Shown in pieces: positions 1 to 15,437 of a stretch of 64,000 nucleotides of DNA. Numbering within the stretch: position 1 is the first letter of the stretch; each line of letters begins with the position of its first letter. Below the pieces are notes generated by a model, which saw only the letters and a list, made by a program, of their open reading frames with translations, was not told the DNA's origin and made no database searches. The stretch comes from Whitmania pigra. Taxonomy: Eukaryota; Annelida; Clitellata; Hirudinida; Haemopidae. The translations under genes were made by a program, and so were the position numbers. The stretch covers positions 179,501 through 243,500 of the forward strand of contig JAJTWR010000320.1 of the NCBI GenBank assembly GCA_021613335.1, read 5' to 3'.

Positions 1-1175
1 CAACTGCTACGACAAATGACTCTTTCAGGACAAAATTTTCAGATGGGTTTTCACTTTTGCTGACAGGTGATGATCTCGTCTGGTAATAGTTTTAAACTAA
101 GTTCAACCCTAGCCGAGGTTAATAGGTTCATATGCACGTATGATTTACATTTCAGTATAAAATATTTTTTGAAGAACATAACCCCGACGATATTGAAATT
201 CTTTTCAAATCTGATTTGCTCAATGTGCCTCGGAACGAAATTTCTCTCAGCAACATTCAACAACATAACAATATATATCATTGAATATTTGAATACATAA
301 TTAGATATTTTGAATACACGATGAATATTTCGAATGATCTCATTTTGTTTGTTTCATTATCATTTATATTCCATTCTTTTAGCGCTGATTGACAAAAATC
401 TTTTGTAATATATTTATTCTAAAATATAAATAGGTAGAATTAAGTAATAAACTTTTCTTGGTATCTGCTTAATTCATCTTTGAGAATATTGAAAAGTGTA
501 GTTCATTGTGAGTATTTAAAATGAAAATCAGACCATACGTTGATGATAACATTACTAGCAATACGACTGCTACTGAATGTCAAAGTCAATGTTATTGAAA
601 TGTTAAAAACACGCCACGAGTAGAAAGTTGGAAAAGTATCAAATATTTATAATTAATTATTTTAATAAAATGCAATTAATCTGCATCAAATTCAATGAAG
701 TTCAAAAATTTTAATTGATTTATAAATGATGCCAGAAATAATTTAAGGAATAGTATAAATATGTCCAGACAAAATATGAAGCATATTGCCTAATCTCACA
801 GGGGTTTGATCAACGTAGCTCACAGGGAGTTGCAAGTGAAAAATCAGTCAAGAGATGTTGCAAGTGTAAGACCTGCTTTTACTATTTTGAATGACCAGCA
901 ATATTGTAATTATTATTAGGCATTATCTTGCCATTATTATTTATTACTAATATTAATAATAACTTATTATTATTATTATTATTGTTGTTGTGAATTTTCT
1001 GCAATGAAAGTACCCGCAATGAATTTTCAGTAGCCCGTAGTTTATGCATACTTTTCGAGCATAGTGAATATTCGCCGAGCGTTGGGATATCCGTTTAAAG
1101 AATAAATACGAATAAGTTTTATCAATTAATAAACGCGGATACAAATCAATACCAGGACAGGCTTTGTAGAAACTG
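1..1175. other. AT-rich sequence with no recognised gene
   Basis: No open frame here resembles a known family. The stretch is AT-rich with a short ATT-type microsatellite near 955-985. It lies beyond the 3' end of the TBP-like gene. A possible short exon near 29-67 (after a CAG acceptor and before GTGATG) is too short to support. Confidence 0.5.
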
Positions 1176-1181
1176 TTTATT
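1176..1181 (-). terminator. Poly(A) signal of the TBP-like gene
   Basis: AATAAA on the minus strand, about 40 bases past the TBP stop codon, a normal spacing for a 3' end signal. Confidence 0.6.
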
Positions 1182-1221
1182 GAAATTCAAGTTCTAATAG
1201 TTGTTCATAACTGTGCAATGA

Positions 1222-4116
1222 CTACAAATTTTTAAAACCCAGTAATATGGGATATAATGCCTCAAAGGCTTCGTCCAACTCTTCCTTCGACTTGGTGCCA
1301 GCCATACTGATCTTTCCAGATGAAAAGATTAGAAAATTTACTCTGGGACTAATCATTTTGTAAATGAGACCAGAAAATATTTCTGGGTCATAACTTGAAA
1401 GCTGGGGATGAGCCCGAGCAAGCGCTTCAATCCGTATCGGAAAGTTGACTTTGCAACTCCCGACCACGTTATGGATTTCGAAATTTAGAAATCTTGCCTT
1501 GAATCCCAATTGTTGTATTATTCTGGCAAACCTTCTCGTAGCTATAATCGCCATAGTCTCACTCCTTGTACCCAAGCAAACTAACTTCCCATTACTGTGT
1601 ACTAGTGCTGTTGCCTTAGGTTCTCTGATTTTCATCACCACCGATAAGAAATGCTTCTTGTTAAATTCGGCATTTCTGGCACACTTTGCTATTTTGTCAA
1701 GATCGAGCTCACAACCGACATTCGCGGTGCAAACTATATTTGTCACTACAGGAACTACTTTCAAATCGTCAGTAAAATTGTCGTCCGATGAGTTGTTCAT
1801 GAAAGTTGTAGAATTGACGAGCTCGGGAATGATGTTATAATACGTAAGCAAATGGGAGATGGCAGATGTATGATTGTTGGAACCAAAAAGAGCGTTTGCA
1901 GAAGCTTGGATGTTGGAATTGTTGGATGATGAAGGGAAATCAGGATCCGAGGACCGTGTTGCTCTTGTAGATCCATCAGAGGGTGATGAACTCAAGTTTC
2001 TTTAAATAATATTATTGTGATTATTGGAGAATAAATTGAAATAATTATTTTATTAAATTGCTCTTTGTAGCATTTAAATTCCAGTCTGTTTAGACGATAG
2101 CTTTATCAGAATATAAATCCCAAAACAAGATCAGTGTAATAGCTACTTTTTTTAGTTATAATAAACAAATTTATTTAAGTATATCCTAAATTTATCTATC
2201 GCGTCCGCATGGATGGTTTCCTTATCGAGTTTATTCCATAAGAAAATCACCCATGCGCTGAAATAATTATTTTTTAAGTTTCCCGAAGCATTCCTATATA
2301 ATTTACAAATGTGCCCTCTAGAAGCACTTTTTGTGGCTTCGAAAAACCGTTTAGACAGAAGGCCTTCCCTTCTCGATAACATTTTGAAGGCCTAGATGAG
2401 GTCCCATCTACTTCTCTTTCCAGAGTAGTTAGTTTGCATCTACTTAATGTTTTCTCGTAACTCAGCTTTCCAAATCCTTTTATCATTTTGCTTCCGCATT
2501 TTTGTACTCCTTCCAACACTCCTACATCCTCTCAAATAAGGGTTCTAAACTTGTACAAATTACTCAAGATGTGGCTTCACTAATGCCTTTTAGAATCTCA
2601 GAATTACACCTTTATCCCTACTCACTACAGTTTTCTTTATCATTCCAAGTACTCTTTACGCTTGTTTAGCAACTTCCGCGCACTCTAGAGATACTTATAC
2701 ATTGTTCTGCGGTATCCCCAGATCTCTTTCATGATCAAATTGCTTCGGAATACTTCCTCAAAATTCTTATTCTTTTGTGTTTCTGCATCCCATATGCATA
2801 ATGAAGCATTTGTCTACGTTGAAAAGCATCTGCCAAACTTCTGACCATTTGATTAACCTGTTAAGGTCTTTCTGAAGTGTGGCCATATCTTCTTGCTTGC
2901 TGACACTTCTTGCTAATTTGATGTTGTCAGCATACTCGGATAATTTAGACTTTATGCTATCATCTAAATCATTTATATATATATATGCAGAACAGCACCG
3001 GTCCAAGCCTCAATCCTTGTGAAACGCCTCTAAGCACTGGTTGCCACTATGAATAAATTCCTCCCATTCCTTCTGTCTCCGATCTATCAACTAGTTTGTC
3101 AGCCACAGCAATTGTTTGCCTTCAATCCCACATGCACTGAGCTTTTTTAAAAGCCTTTGATGGGGCACTTTGTCAAAAGCTTTTGCAAAGTCTAGATAGA
3201 CTACATTCACAGCCTTGTCATGATGTCACTCATAAATTTCATTACAAAACTCAAGTAGATTGGTAAAACACGATCCGTTCTTAATAAAACTATGTTGGCT
3301 TTTCTCAAACTTCGTTTCTTCCAAAAAAATGTTGATACAGCCTCTTTGATTATTCTCTACTAATTTGCCAACTATAGAAATTAAGTTTAGATGGATGTGT
3401 CCTGTAGATAAATGGCAAACTCCTACTTCCCTTCTTGAACAAGGAAACCACTATTGAGTTTTTCCAATTTCTTGTTATTATTCCTGTGTCAAAGATTTGA
3501 CAAATAAGTTGGCCAATGCTTCTCCGATAACTGTTCTTGTCTCATATAGTAGTTTTGGATGTAGGCTGTCTATGCCAAGGCTCTTGTCTACTTTAAAATT
3601 TTCCAGTTGCTTAATTGCTTCTGTTTATGAGAATTTCAAAATATCTAATTTTATCTCAATCTCTTGGATTCTCCTTGACAGATCTGTTATATTCCCTATT
3701 GTTACCTTAGCAAAAACTGAAATAAAGTAGCTGTTTAATATGTTGGCTGTTTCCTCTATTGAATCAACTGTTGGCCCCTCACTATTTTTTAATGGTGCAA
3801 TTTTGTCTCATACTTTTTGTTTACATCTATACATGAATACGAAACATATCTAAAAAAAGCTCTTGCTAACACTTTTAACATTCTTTGCTAATTTGTTCTC
3901 ATATGCTATTAATATACAAACTAATACAAATAGGTTCACAAGGACTGGAAGGTTGCGCGTAGGTATATGTTAAGAAACTCACGCAAATGATGCTGGGGAG
4001 ACGGCAGTCATATGGTTGTTTCTTGGTGCTTGGATGTTCGCAGTGCTGGGTGATGGCGGTACTGAAGAGACATCAGACTCTGAAGACTCTGCTCTTGCAG
4101 ATCTTTTAGGACTCAT
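1222..4116 (-). CDS. TBP: Divergent TATA-binding protein, two exons
   Basis: Two coding exons: 3983-4116 (ATG at 4116, donor GC|GTGAGT) and 1222-1999 (acceptor TTTAAAG), joined in frame to give about 303 residues. The second exon alone has no plausible ATG, so the upstream exon decides the start. Residues ~125-300 form the bipartite TBP saddle: VTNIVCTANVGCELDLDKIA, RNAEFN, MKIREPKATAL, VGSCKVNFPIRIE, PEIFSGLIYKM, FLIFSSGK and the end YPILLGFKNL. These fit TBP, not TBPL1/TRF2 (NVVC, CNMPFEIR). TBP binds TATA DNA in the minor groove and nucleates Pol I, II and III initiation. Of the four intercalating Phe, F162, F253 and F270 remain but the second is H179 (ALVHSNGK). The core is far more divergent than usual animal TBP, so this could be a paralogue with a canonical TBP elsewhere. 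The N-terminus is Ser-rich, lacks a polyQ tract and is internally duplicated. Confidence 0.85.
2150..3930 (-). mobile_element. Decayed CR1/L2-like non-LTR retrotransposon (RT 3' part)
   Basis: Fragments of a reverse transcriptase read on the minus strand across many stops and frameshifts. In order they include VVYLDFAKAFDKVPHQRLLK, then YINDLDDSIKSKLSEYAD (the catalytic YADD has become YADN), then LNRLIKWSEVWQMLFNVDKC, GVQKCGSKMIKGFGKLSYEK and the C-terminal block NYFSAWVIFLWNKL. This order is that of CR1/L2/Jockey-type ORF2 proteins. The copy fills most of the TBP intron in the same orientation as the gene. It is dead: there is no intact frame or endonuclease. Confidence 0.85.
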
Positions 4117-5273
4117 GCTTCCTCAGTTGATATTATGTTAGAAAGCGTTGAATATTTACAATTTAAAATCTCGTTCGTTCAGACGATATTGTATTTAGTA
4201 CAATAAAATTTTATGTATTTACTTTTGTTATAATTTATCATAATTCTAATGTTACTTGTTATTTTGGTATATTATACTGTAAAATGCCTTAGCATTCATT
4301 TTTTATTGTGCCTCTAAAATAAATTAAACAAATATTGCAAATTAAATAAATATTGTGATTAAAATAAGGTTTTTGTCATTTGTAAGGTGTGCCAATTGCG
4401 TCATGTATACTTTTATAGCTGTGACAGCCACATAGGTTATCTAAATGAAGCATGCAGATTACTTTAAAACTTTACTTTATTTACTCAAAGGCTGTAAGAG
4501 ATCATATTTTGGGATAGTAGTTTTATTTTAAGTAATTTTAACCATTAATTACCTTAAATAAGTTATACTTGTACTCGTAACTGGACCTTGAGTACTTGGT
4601 CCCTTGTCTCTAAATCAGTAATCACCCTATTTTTTGAGTAAACTTATTGTAATCATTTTTAGCAGTCTAAAACATGTTACTATAACTATATAAATATTTA
4701 AAATAGTTTTATTTTATTTTTACATTTTGATTCCTAATTAGTTTTCATACGAATTCTGATTGGCTAGCAAACAGTTAGAACTATGGATTTGAAAAGTGCT
4801 TGTGTTTTAATCTAAACTTTCCGTATTTACAATATCTGGTGACAAGGTCGGATCTAGAACACTTTGGCGCGGGGGCCACACAATGGAACCGGTGGGAGGA
4901 TTTAGGGAGGGGCACAGCTACAAAACATTTCGTTTAAAGTGGTAAATTATTGAAATAATTTATTAAAATTAAATAAAAATACATTTTTTAAATTTTAATA
5001 AAATTCGTATTTTATTCTTTGATGGATTTACTAAATTTGTTCTTATATTTTCCAAACGACGAGGACGGCCGGCAACCCTAAATCCGCTCTTAATCCGGTA
5101 CTAGATATTACAACTTCATTTATAGAACCTTCAGCTCACTATGCTAATAACATAATTAACCCGAGTGTGTAGCCGAACTCATGATCAATTTAGGCCAAAA
5201 ATGAAAAAGAACACCTCATACCATCTTTGAAGAATTAACGAATATGAACTCGACTAAGATTTCAAATTAAGAC
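4117..5273. other. Intergenic, TBP-like to polyubiquitin
   Basis: AT-rich spacer holding the 5' flank of the TBP-like gene and the 3' flank of the polyubiquitin gene. Apart from a possible small transposon (4831-5110) I see no coding sequence. Confidence 0.5.
4831..5110. mobile_element. Possible small terminal-inverted-repeat element
   Basis: The left edge (AATATCTGGTGACAAGGTCG) and the reverse complement of the right edge (AATATCTAGTACCGGATTAA) share AATATCT-GT and then CGGAT-TAG at similar spacing, and the ends are GC-rich in an AT-rich field. This resembles a decayed non-autonomous hAT-like element. The ends match imperfectly and no target duplication is clear. Confidence 0.25.
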
Positions 5274-5279
5274 TTTATT
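5274..5279 (-). terminator. Poly(A) signal of the polyubiquitin gene
   Basis: AATAAA on the minus strand about 50 bases downstream of the polyubiquitin stop codon. Confidence 0.7.
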
Positions 5280-5326
5280 AATTTTGTCTTGGAAAATATA
5301 TTTTATACAGTTTTCAATGTATGAAT

Positions 5327-9095
<3,769 letters not shown>

Positions 9096-9104
9096 TATAT
9101 AAAA
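9096..9104 (+). promoter_or_regulatory. TATA box of the micropeptide gene
   Basis: TATATAAAA, 37 bases before the ATG at 9141. A start site about 30 bases downstream would give a 5' UTR of only about 10-15 bases. Confidence 0.55.
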
Positions 9105-9140
9105 TATTCTTTGACTTTCATTCAATTAAAGTCCAACAAC

Positions 9141-10887
9141 ATGGGAAATTATACCTCAACCGACTTAGGTGAGTGGCTGAAATCTTGTGTAACGAAAAGA
9201 AAGCTTTATTTTGTTAATTGTTAAATAAAGTTAATGTCCTATGTTGTGGTGATATTTTGAATGCAATATCTAAATGTATCTTCACCGATTATCTCCATAA
9301 ATTTTGCATTTTCAAAGTGTATGTTTTTATGTCGTTTAAAAACAAAATAATCCATTAATTACGGACTTGAGATATTTTCAAATTAAGGATAACAATGTTA
9401 TTTATTTTTTCACGAGCCGCCACAAATATTAGTTAAGTGTAGCTCAGATATCTGTTAAAGTCAAAATCACTTATTGGAGCATCCAAGGGAAAACAGTGGA
9501 TAACAATGTTCATCAAAAACTTTACATTTTCTGAGCCACATTCCTCAAAAACCATGAACCACAAAATATTTATTTTAAGATTATTTAATACGTTATAACT
9601 AGACAAACAAACCCACCTGACATTAATGTTATAACTTATTTACAAAAATGGATGCGATATGTTTGGCCGACATTCCGGAAAATCAAAATTTTAAAACTAG
9701 GATGCCCGTGCAAAAATGACTATATCTTCTAAAATATGGGTCAGACAGTTTTTGAGATACTTTTGGGGAGAAATTTACTGAGTTCATTTGATCTGACCAA
9801 ATAATTATTTGTTAACATCGATTTTATTTTGAGTAAATAATTATTTGTTAACATCGATTTTATCTGATTAAATAATTATTTGTTACCATCTATTTTATCT
9901 GAGTAAATAATTATTTGTTAACATCGATTTTATCTGAGTAAAAATGACGATGACGATGACGACGACAGGATATTCCCAGAAGGAAATCAACTTCAGGAAG
10001 ATATTTTAGGCAACATTTTTGTACTTTTTGCAATCTTAAAATTATTCTCATCATCATTCAATGGTAAATTTATAATTACTAAATTCTAGCTGTAATTTGA
10101 TTAAATGCTATATAATCCGTTAAATTGAAACAATACATTCATAAACATTTGGTTGTTTTAAGTTTATTTCTGCATTTAAAATCTTTATATCACAAAACAA
10201 ATTTAATAAGGCGTGTGACAATTACATATTCATTAACTTACAAAGACCATTTGCATTAATTTAAATTAACTATTCAAAATTAATGACCGAAAGTCAATAT
10301 CCGTTATTTTAATGCATTTTATTGTATTTTAGTAAAGCATTGATAAAATTCAAGGAATTGTTGCTGAATTTTTGTTGAATTTTAGTGAATTGTTGCATTT
10401 CAATGTATTGTTGTTCCACAAAGACGCATTTTTTGTCACGACAACACCAATCATTCATCCACACTGGCATTAATAATAATTAGAATTGCATTACATGTTT
10501 TACAAATAAATTCATTAATTCATAATTTAAAGTATTAACTAGCTTACTTTAAAATTGAAACATATAATGTTATTTAAGTGTTAATAATTAACTTTATTAA
10601 TAAATTACAGGAATTGCCATAGGTCCAAGCTTGGCAGGGGCATTCATATTAATGACTGCCATCATCGGAGCTGTAGTATTCTTTATGAAAGAAAGACAGA
10701 GGTTATACTTAAATATTGAAACATAATTACTTTATTAAGAATATTATTTTTAAATTATTAATGTCGCAATATTTAAAACATTACTGCTATTATTCTGTGC
10801 AAAATTCAACGCCTTCCCTAAAAAACATCATTTGAATTATCCAGGATTCAGTTCAAGATGTGGAAAGGCAAAGTTGAAGAATTCTAA
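9141..10887 (+). CDS. Single-pass membrane micropeptide (53 aa), three exons
   Basis: Exons 9141-9168 (donor TTAG|GTGAGT), 10611-10701 (acceptor AAATTACAG, donor AGAG|GTTATA) and 10845-10887 (acceptor TTATCCAG, stop TAA). Phases fit (1, then 2). The protein has a short polar N-terminus (MGNYTSTDLG), one hydrophobic helix at residues ~11-35 (ends GAVVFFM) and a basic tail (KERQR, then KMWKGKVEEF). Gly2 with Ser6 fits N-myristoylation; N3-Y4-T5 is an N-glycosylation sequon, so the two would be alternatives by topology. A TATA box lies upstream and a poly(A) signal 32 bases past the stop. If the last intron is retained, the frame ends after eight other residues. I do not recognise the family; size and layout recall small membrane regulators, but that is only analogy. 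Confidence 0.6.
9795..9947 (+). repeat. Minisatellite, ~35 bp x 4, in micropeptide intron 1
   Basis: Four copies of a ~35-bp unit containing AATAATTATTTGTTAACATC; starts are spaced 36, 35 and 35 bp. Confidence 0.9.
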
Positions 10888-10918
10888 GAACCGAACAAAG
10901 CACTGATAAAAGCTTTTT

Positions 10919-10924
10919 AATAAA
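10919..10924 (+). terminator. Poly(A) signal of the micropeptide gene
   Basis: AATAAA 32 bases after the stop codon of the spliced micropeptide frame, supporting exon 3 as the last exon. Confidence 0.6.
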
Positions 10925-11466
10925 TTATAATATCCGCTATGTTGCTTCTAATATCTTTTTTACGAATGTGTTCTACTAACCATCTTACATCTATTTGTTT
11001 GGGTTTGCTATTTTCTTAGAAAAAACATAAACACCTTGACATGTAGGTCAAAATTGCACAGGTCATTTTTTTTGCTGCAAAATTAAAATGTCCCTATCTG
11101 CAGTTTTTACTGTAAGCACGTAGAAATTGACAGCAAAAACTGTCTTTAAATGAAAAATGAGATATTATTTGCTCGCACTGATTGGCTTGTTGTCATTAAT
11201 ACTCATTGCGTATATTTGCCACTATTTTTCTCATTACATCTTTAAACAAGATTTAGATAAGATGTGTTCAGCCTTGAATGTCGCTCTTCCACGGAATGAC
11301 GTTTCTGAAGTCTCGCGTGAGCATGCGGTTCACACTAGTCTCTTCTGAGGCTGTGACTTCCTGCCATACTGACTTGACTTGAGTCATGGCTGGCTATTAA
11401 CGATAACCTCATTCAAATTATTATTAACTTCACAAATTTGAATATTTATCATAGTTGTTTTGGTAT
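10925..11466. other. Intergenic, micropeptide to kinase 3' end
   Basis: Convergent spacer. One open frame at 11157-11348 has a hydrophobic start but no other support. Nothing else is recognised. Confidence 0.4.
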
Positions 11467-14400
11467 TTACCATAAACATTCAACACCAACCAAAATCTTG
11501 ACATTGAATGGAGGCTTTAATTTCTTCTCTCCCAGAGCCATCCAGTCGATATTCTGAAAAAGAAATCTTAAGATTTTTAGAAATGTCTGTTTGTGATGGG
11601 GTGAAATTGAAGGTGATGCTTACTTTGAAGAAACCATGTGACTTTATTTCCTTGATTGCTTCGTTGCTTTCAGAAAGCTTACTAGTTTCGCCTTCAGGAA
11701 AAATCTGTTGTTTTAAATTGCGGATTATAGTTATACAAACTTGAAAACCAGCTAAAGTTATCATAAAATATAAATTTTAATAGATTGGTGCTATCCGGTG
11801 CGGTCCGCAATCACTAGCGATGCCATTGGTTCAGGAAAGAGCAGGTTAGGTTTTAAGATAAATTAACTACCAAAAAAGAAGCTTCACTAATAGTTTTTTA
11901 AATTTTCTATCAAATGTATTTAACTAACTTTTGTTGACAAGTTTACAATATTTTCTATTTGAGGCTAGAAATATTGTAAAAGATCAATAAAATAATTTGG
12001 TATCAGTCACCATTTGAATAAATTTCCGAACGTCTGGTGAAATCTTGCTGACTTTGGAGTAATTTGGAACCGTGTGGATTTCCTGTGGAGACAATGAAGC
12101 TATGGTTATTTTAACAAATATAGATATAATTGTACACAACGATAATCTGCAGTAAATGGACCTTCCTTCATTATTTTGAATATTCATAACGTGACCTATA
12201 AAACTTTTATAACCGACCTACCTCTCCTGTTGCCATCTGCCAACTGCATCTCCCCATGTCTTCGTAATCAATCATTTTGTTCATCCGCGTGAAACTTGAT
12301 CCTTGAAAGATGTCACTTTTGTTCATGGAAAGACCAAAATCGATGATTTTGACGTAGCCCAACTCATCTACTATCATGTTTTGGAGCGCCACATCCCTGA
12401 GCATTATTAAAATTAAAATTATTATTACTATTATTATTTTTTTTTATTCAAATTTAAAATCGACTAAAGAGCCGGACAAAACCGCCAAGTATCAACAGGA
12501 GACAAGAAATAAATACACCAAAAGCCTTAACTATTTGTTGGTCATATCAAATCAGATGAACACAGATCGAACAAAAACTGTTTCTATGTAATTGTAGTAA
12601 ATATATATAGCATATACATAGTGCCAGAGAAGAGTTCTTGCCATTGAACTATATTTGAACATGATGATTAAATAAGAAATAAATCAAATTAAGATCTACA
12701 AATAAGTGATTATATGTTAAATTTTTTTAGCCAAAAGAAAAAATGCGTCTATTTGTGCGTGTTATAAGTAATTTTTTACACAAATTGGAAAAATTGCGTG
12801 TTAAATTCGTCTGCTTGTTAATTTCGTGAAAATACGGTATATTTTTCCAGGAATGTTCAACTGTTTGCAGTTCGGGTGGATTCACGGAATCGGTCATTTC
12901 TCTTGATATATCTCTTCAGTATTTGAGCTTCATGTTTACATTTTGCTCAAGAATCTGGTCGATGGACAATGCTGATTTTGCCCAGAGTTCCTTTTTCTTG
13001 ACTTACACTTTTCGATCTGAACTTCCAATTCTGAGTTCTTTTATGTAAGATAGATTTTTTCTGCAATCAAAAATCACTTTTTGTATTCTGTCTTTCCAGT
13101 CAATATTTTTTGATTGACTTTATGTCTCCTTGTCAATTTTCTCATTTGCAATCGCTGCTGCTGTAGCATACATTATCTCATTTATTTATGTTAAGTTTAT
13201 ATTTTTGTCAACTGTTAATTTCGTGAGAGCTTTATTTGCAACTTCAAAGGTTTTTTTTGAAAAAAAAACGAGGGTTGTCTTTAAAAGCCAAAATAAATGG
13301 CAATATCGGTTATTGTCGTCAGCCACAAGTGATGTGTGCTATTTGAGGAAAGACCAACTTTTATTATTATAAAATATTATTAATTATTATTTTAATCACG
13401 AATCAGCAAATCTGATTCAAATATTTAAGTTTTAATGTAGTGATGACTTGCAACATACGTGAATGACTTAATGTGTACAGGGACTAAAATAATCACACTA
13501 ATGCGGCAGCACAGCAAAAAAAATGAGGAGGTTTACAAAATCTGTTACAAAAACCTGTGAAAGATATTTATCCCATGCAAATATTCTAGAGCTAGCACAA
13601 CACAAGCAGTGTAGAATATTGTCTTCTCGTCAAGAAAGTTCTTGACCAAAGATATTTGATCCTTAAGTGTTATACCGGGTACGTATTCCATCACGAAACC
13701 TACGTGGCCCTGCAACAAATTATCCATATTTTAGCTAGATGATTTATGGACAATAATTTTAGACTTTACACAATGGATTTCAGAACACATGAAGGTACAT
13801 GAAGAGGAGTGACGGGTAAAAGCCATCTCGCGGAGAGCAAATTTTGTCAATTTTATAAGGTTTTCTAGGGTTAGAGTTAAGGTGGTGGATAGGGTTGGAG
13901 TTGGGTTAGGAGTTCATGCGATGCCCGTCTGTGGGTTGGCTTTGCACATCACTTGGCCAACATTCCTACATGAGTAGGTGCATTTAGACAAAAAGTGCAC
14001 GCTCCTAGGCAGAACAACCATATGCTACATATGTATATAAATTTTGTGGGAAAAAGGAAAATAAATTTAAAACCCAGGCGAGCCCAAAACAATTGTCAGG
14101 CTTCTGGGCGCTTCCCTTTTGCCGTTCCCCTCACTCTCTCTTGAAAAATGAATTAATTCAAGTATAACTCGATTCGATCTTACCGAAGTCAGCACGTAGT
14201 CGTGAACTCTTGCAAGAAATTCACAACAACCGCCGGATATTTTTTGAAGTACCATTTTTTCTTTCATGATGTTCGATAGATCTTCGGTGACCAGGTTTAA
14301 TAACTTCATCACATAATTTTGTCCATTCTTTTCGTTTCTCACCAGGAGCACCTTAAGTCGTAATAAAAATTCTTTAAATTACGCTTTAGGACGCGCTTGC

Positions 14401-15000
14401 AGTTTCTCAACCCTGCGTTCTGCGCCACATCTTAACCCAGACCTTTTGCAACAAAAAATATAAAGCCTCTGGTGCCATTCTGGGGATTATAAAGGGGTTT
14501 GCACGATGAAATTCAGTCATTGTTACTTTTAAGAGTAGCTGATATGTGACGGAGCTGATCTGAAATTATTCTGGGTTCATTCCTTTTTTCCAAGCAAACA
14601 GAACGCTGTGTCCGTGACATGTAAAATTGTGCGCTACTGAGTCATTTACATACACCGACTAGCAAGAGAATTTATGCATTTGCATGATTTCACAATTCCT
14701 TACTTTGCCGTGTGCTCCCCGGCCTATCACGAAAAGTAATTGATATTCACCAATGAATACATTCGCTGATTTCAACGACTGCTGCTCCAAGTCTTTTAAA
14801 TAAATGCTGCTAGCAAATCTAATAAATATCAATTTAACTAAAACTACTAATTTTTCATAAATTAAACATTGAAACTACCTAGATATATTACTTGACATGT
14901 TAGGGGCTTCAACTTTGTTGCTCCCAGTTTTGAGAATAGCCACTTTACTTAAATTAGAGTCTTTAGAAGCATCCTTTCGTTTCTTTACGGAGCTTTTCAT
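11467..15000 (-). CDS. AGC-type protein kinase homologue, probably catalytically degenerate
   Basis: Eight exons (transcript order): 15000-14879, 14809-14704, 14351-14184, 13709-13555, 12396-12222, 12082-12011, 11704-11624, 11553-11467. All phases join, giving 321 residues. Visible: Gly-rich loop IGRGAHGKV (~70), VAIK-type Lys92 (YVMKLLN), a PKG/PKC-like run FYTACVVLALEYLH, catalytic loop HRDVALQN (183-190), metal site IIDFG (201-205), an alpha-F block DYEDMGRCSWQMATGE, an end of lobe IKSHGFFK and the AGC-tail start NIDWMALGEKKLKPPF. The catalytic-loop Lys (PKA K168) is Ala187 without the compensating Arg seen in tyrosine kinases; the T-loop and APE motif are missing between FQGSSFTR and MIDYED; the tail stops before the turn and hydrophobic motifs. 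Hence likely a pseudokinase. A longer hydrophobic N-terminus up to 15165 is open but a CAG acceptor before the ATG suggests it is not coding. Confidence 0.8.
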
Positions 15001-15437
15001 TATAAAATTAGTTGCTACTTGATAACAGCTGGTCCTGAATCTATGAGAGTATATCGGTAATGACACAAAAAATAATAATAATAAATAATTACTGATACAA
15101 ATTAAGATTGATAATAATTGCCATAAAATATATTTGCTAATGTTTAAGAAAATTAAAAAATCCAATCATAAAATCGGGCGACGTAAACGTGAGAAAAACA
15201 GCAATTCAATCTGACGTGAGGTTATAAATACATAAAATTAATGTAATTTTTAATAACTATATTTTAAAATAAATTTACTTTTATTTTAAAAGTTAATAAA
15301 TTGTTTATTCAGTTAAATATTTGATTTTCATAACGCTGGAAATATTCCAATATCGCCTCCAAAGTTGTTATTCTGGCCTGTTGGATATCGACTTAGGACG
15401 TAAATATTCTACGTAAATATTTTGTTTAAAAATCAAA
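15001..15437. other. Head-to-head promoter region, kinase / ZFC3H1
   Basis: About 440 bp separate the two start codons, so both 5' UTRs and promoters must lie here. I see no TATA box at a fitting place. An acceptor-like CAG just upstream of the kinase ATG (near 15035) suggests a spliced leader exon further up. Confidence 0.4.

Noticed and set aside
11157..11348. 63-codon frame with a hydrophobic N-terminus, signal-peptide-like
   Set aside because: No promoter, poly(A) signal, splice context or homology was seen. In AT-rich DNA such hydrophobic frames are common by chance.
15001..15165. Hydrophobic N-terminal extension of the kinase frame
   Set aside because: An acceptor-like CAG precedes the ATG at 15000, and the extension has AT-driven hydrophobic content; the shorter start fits better.
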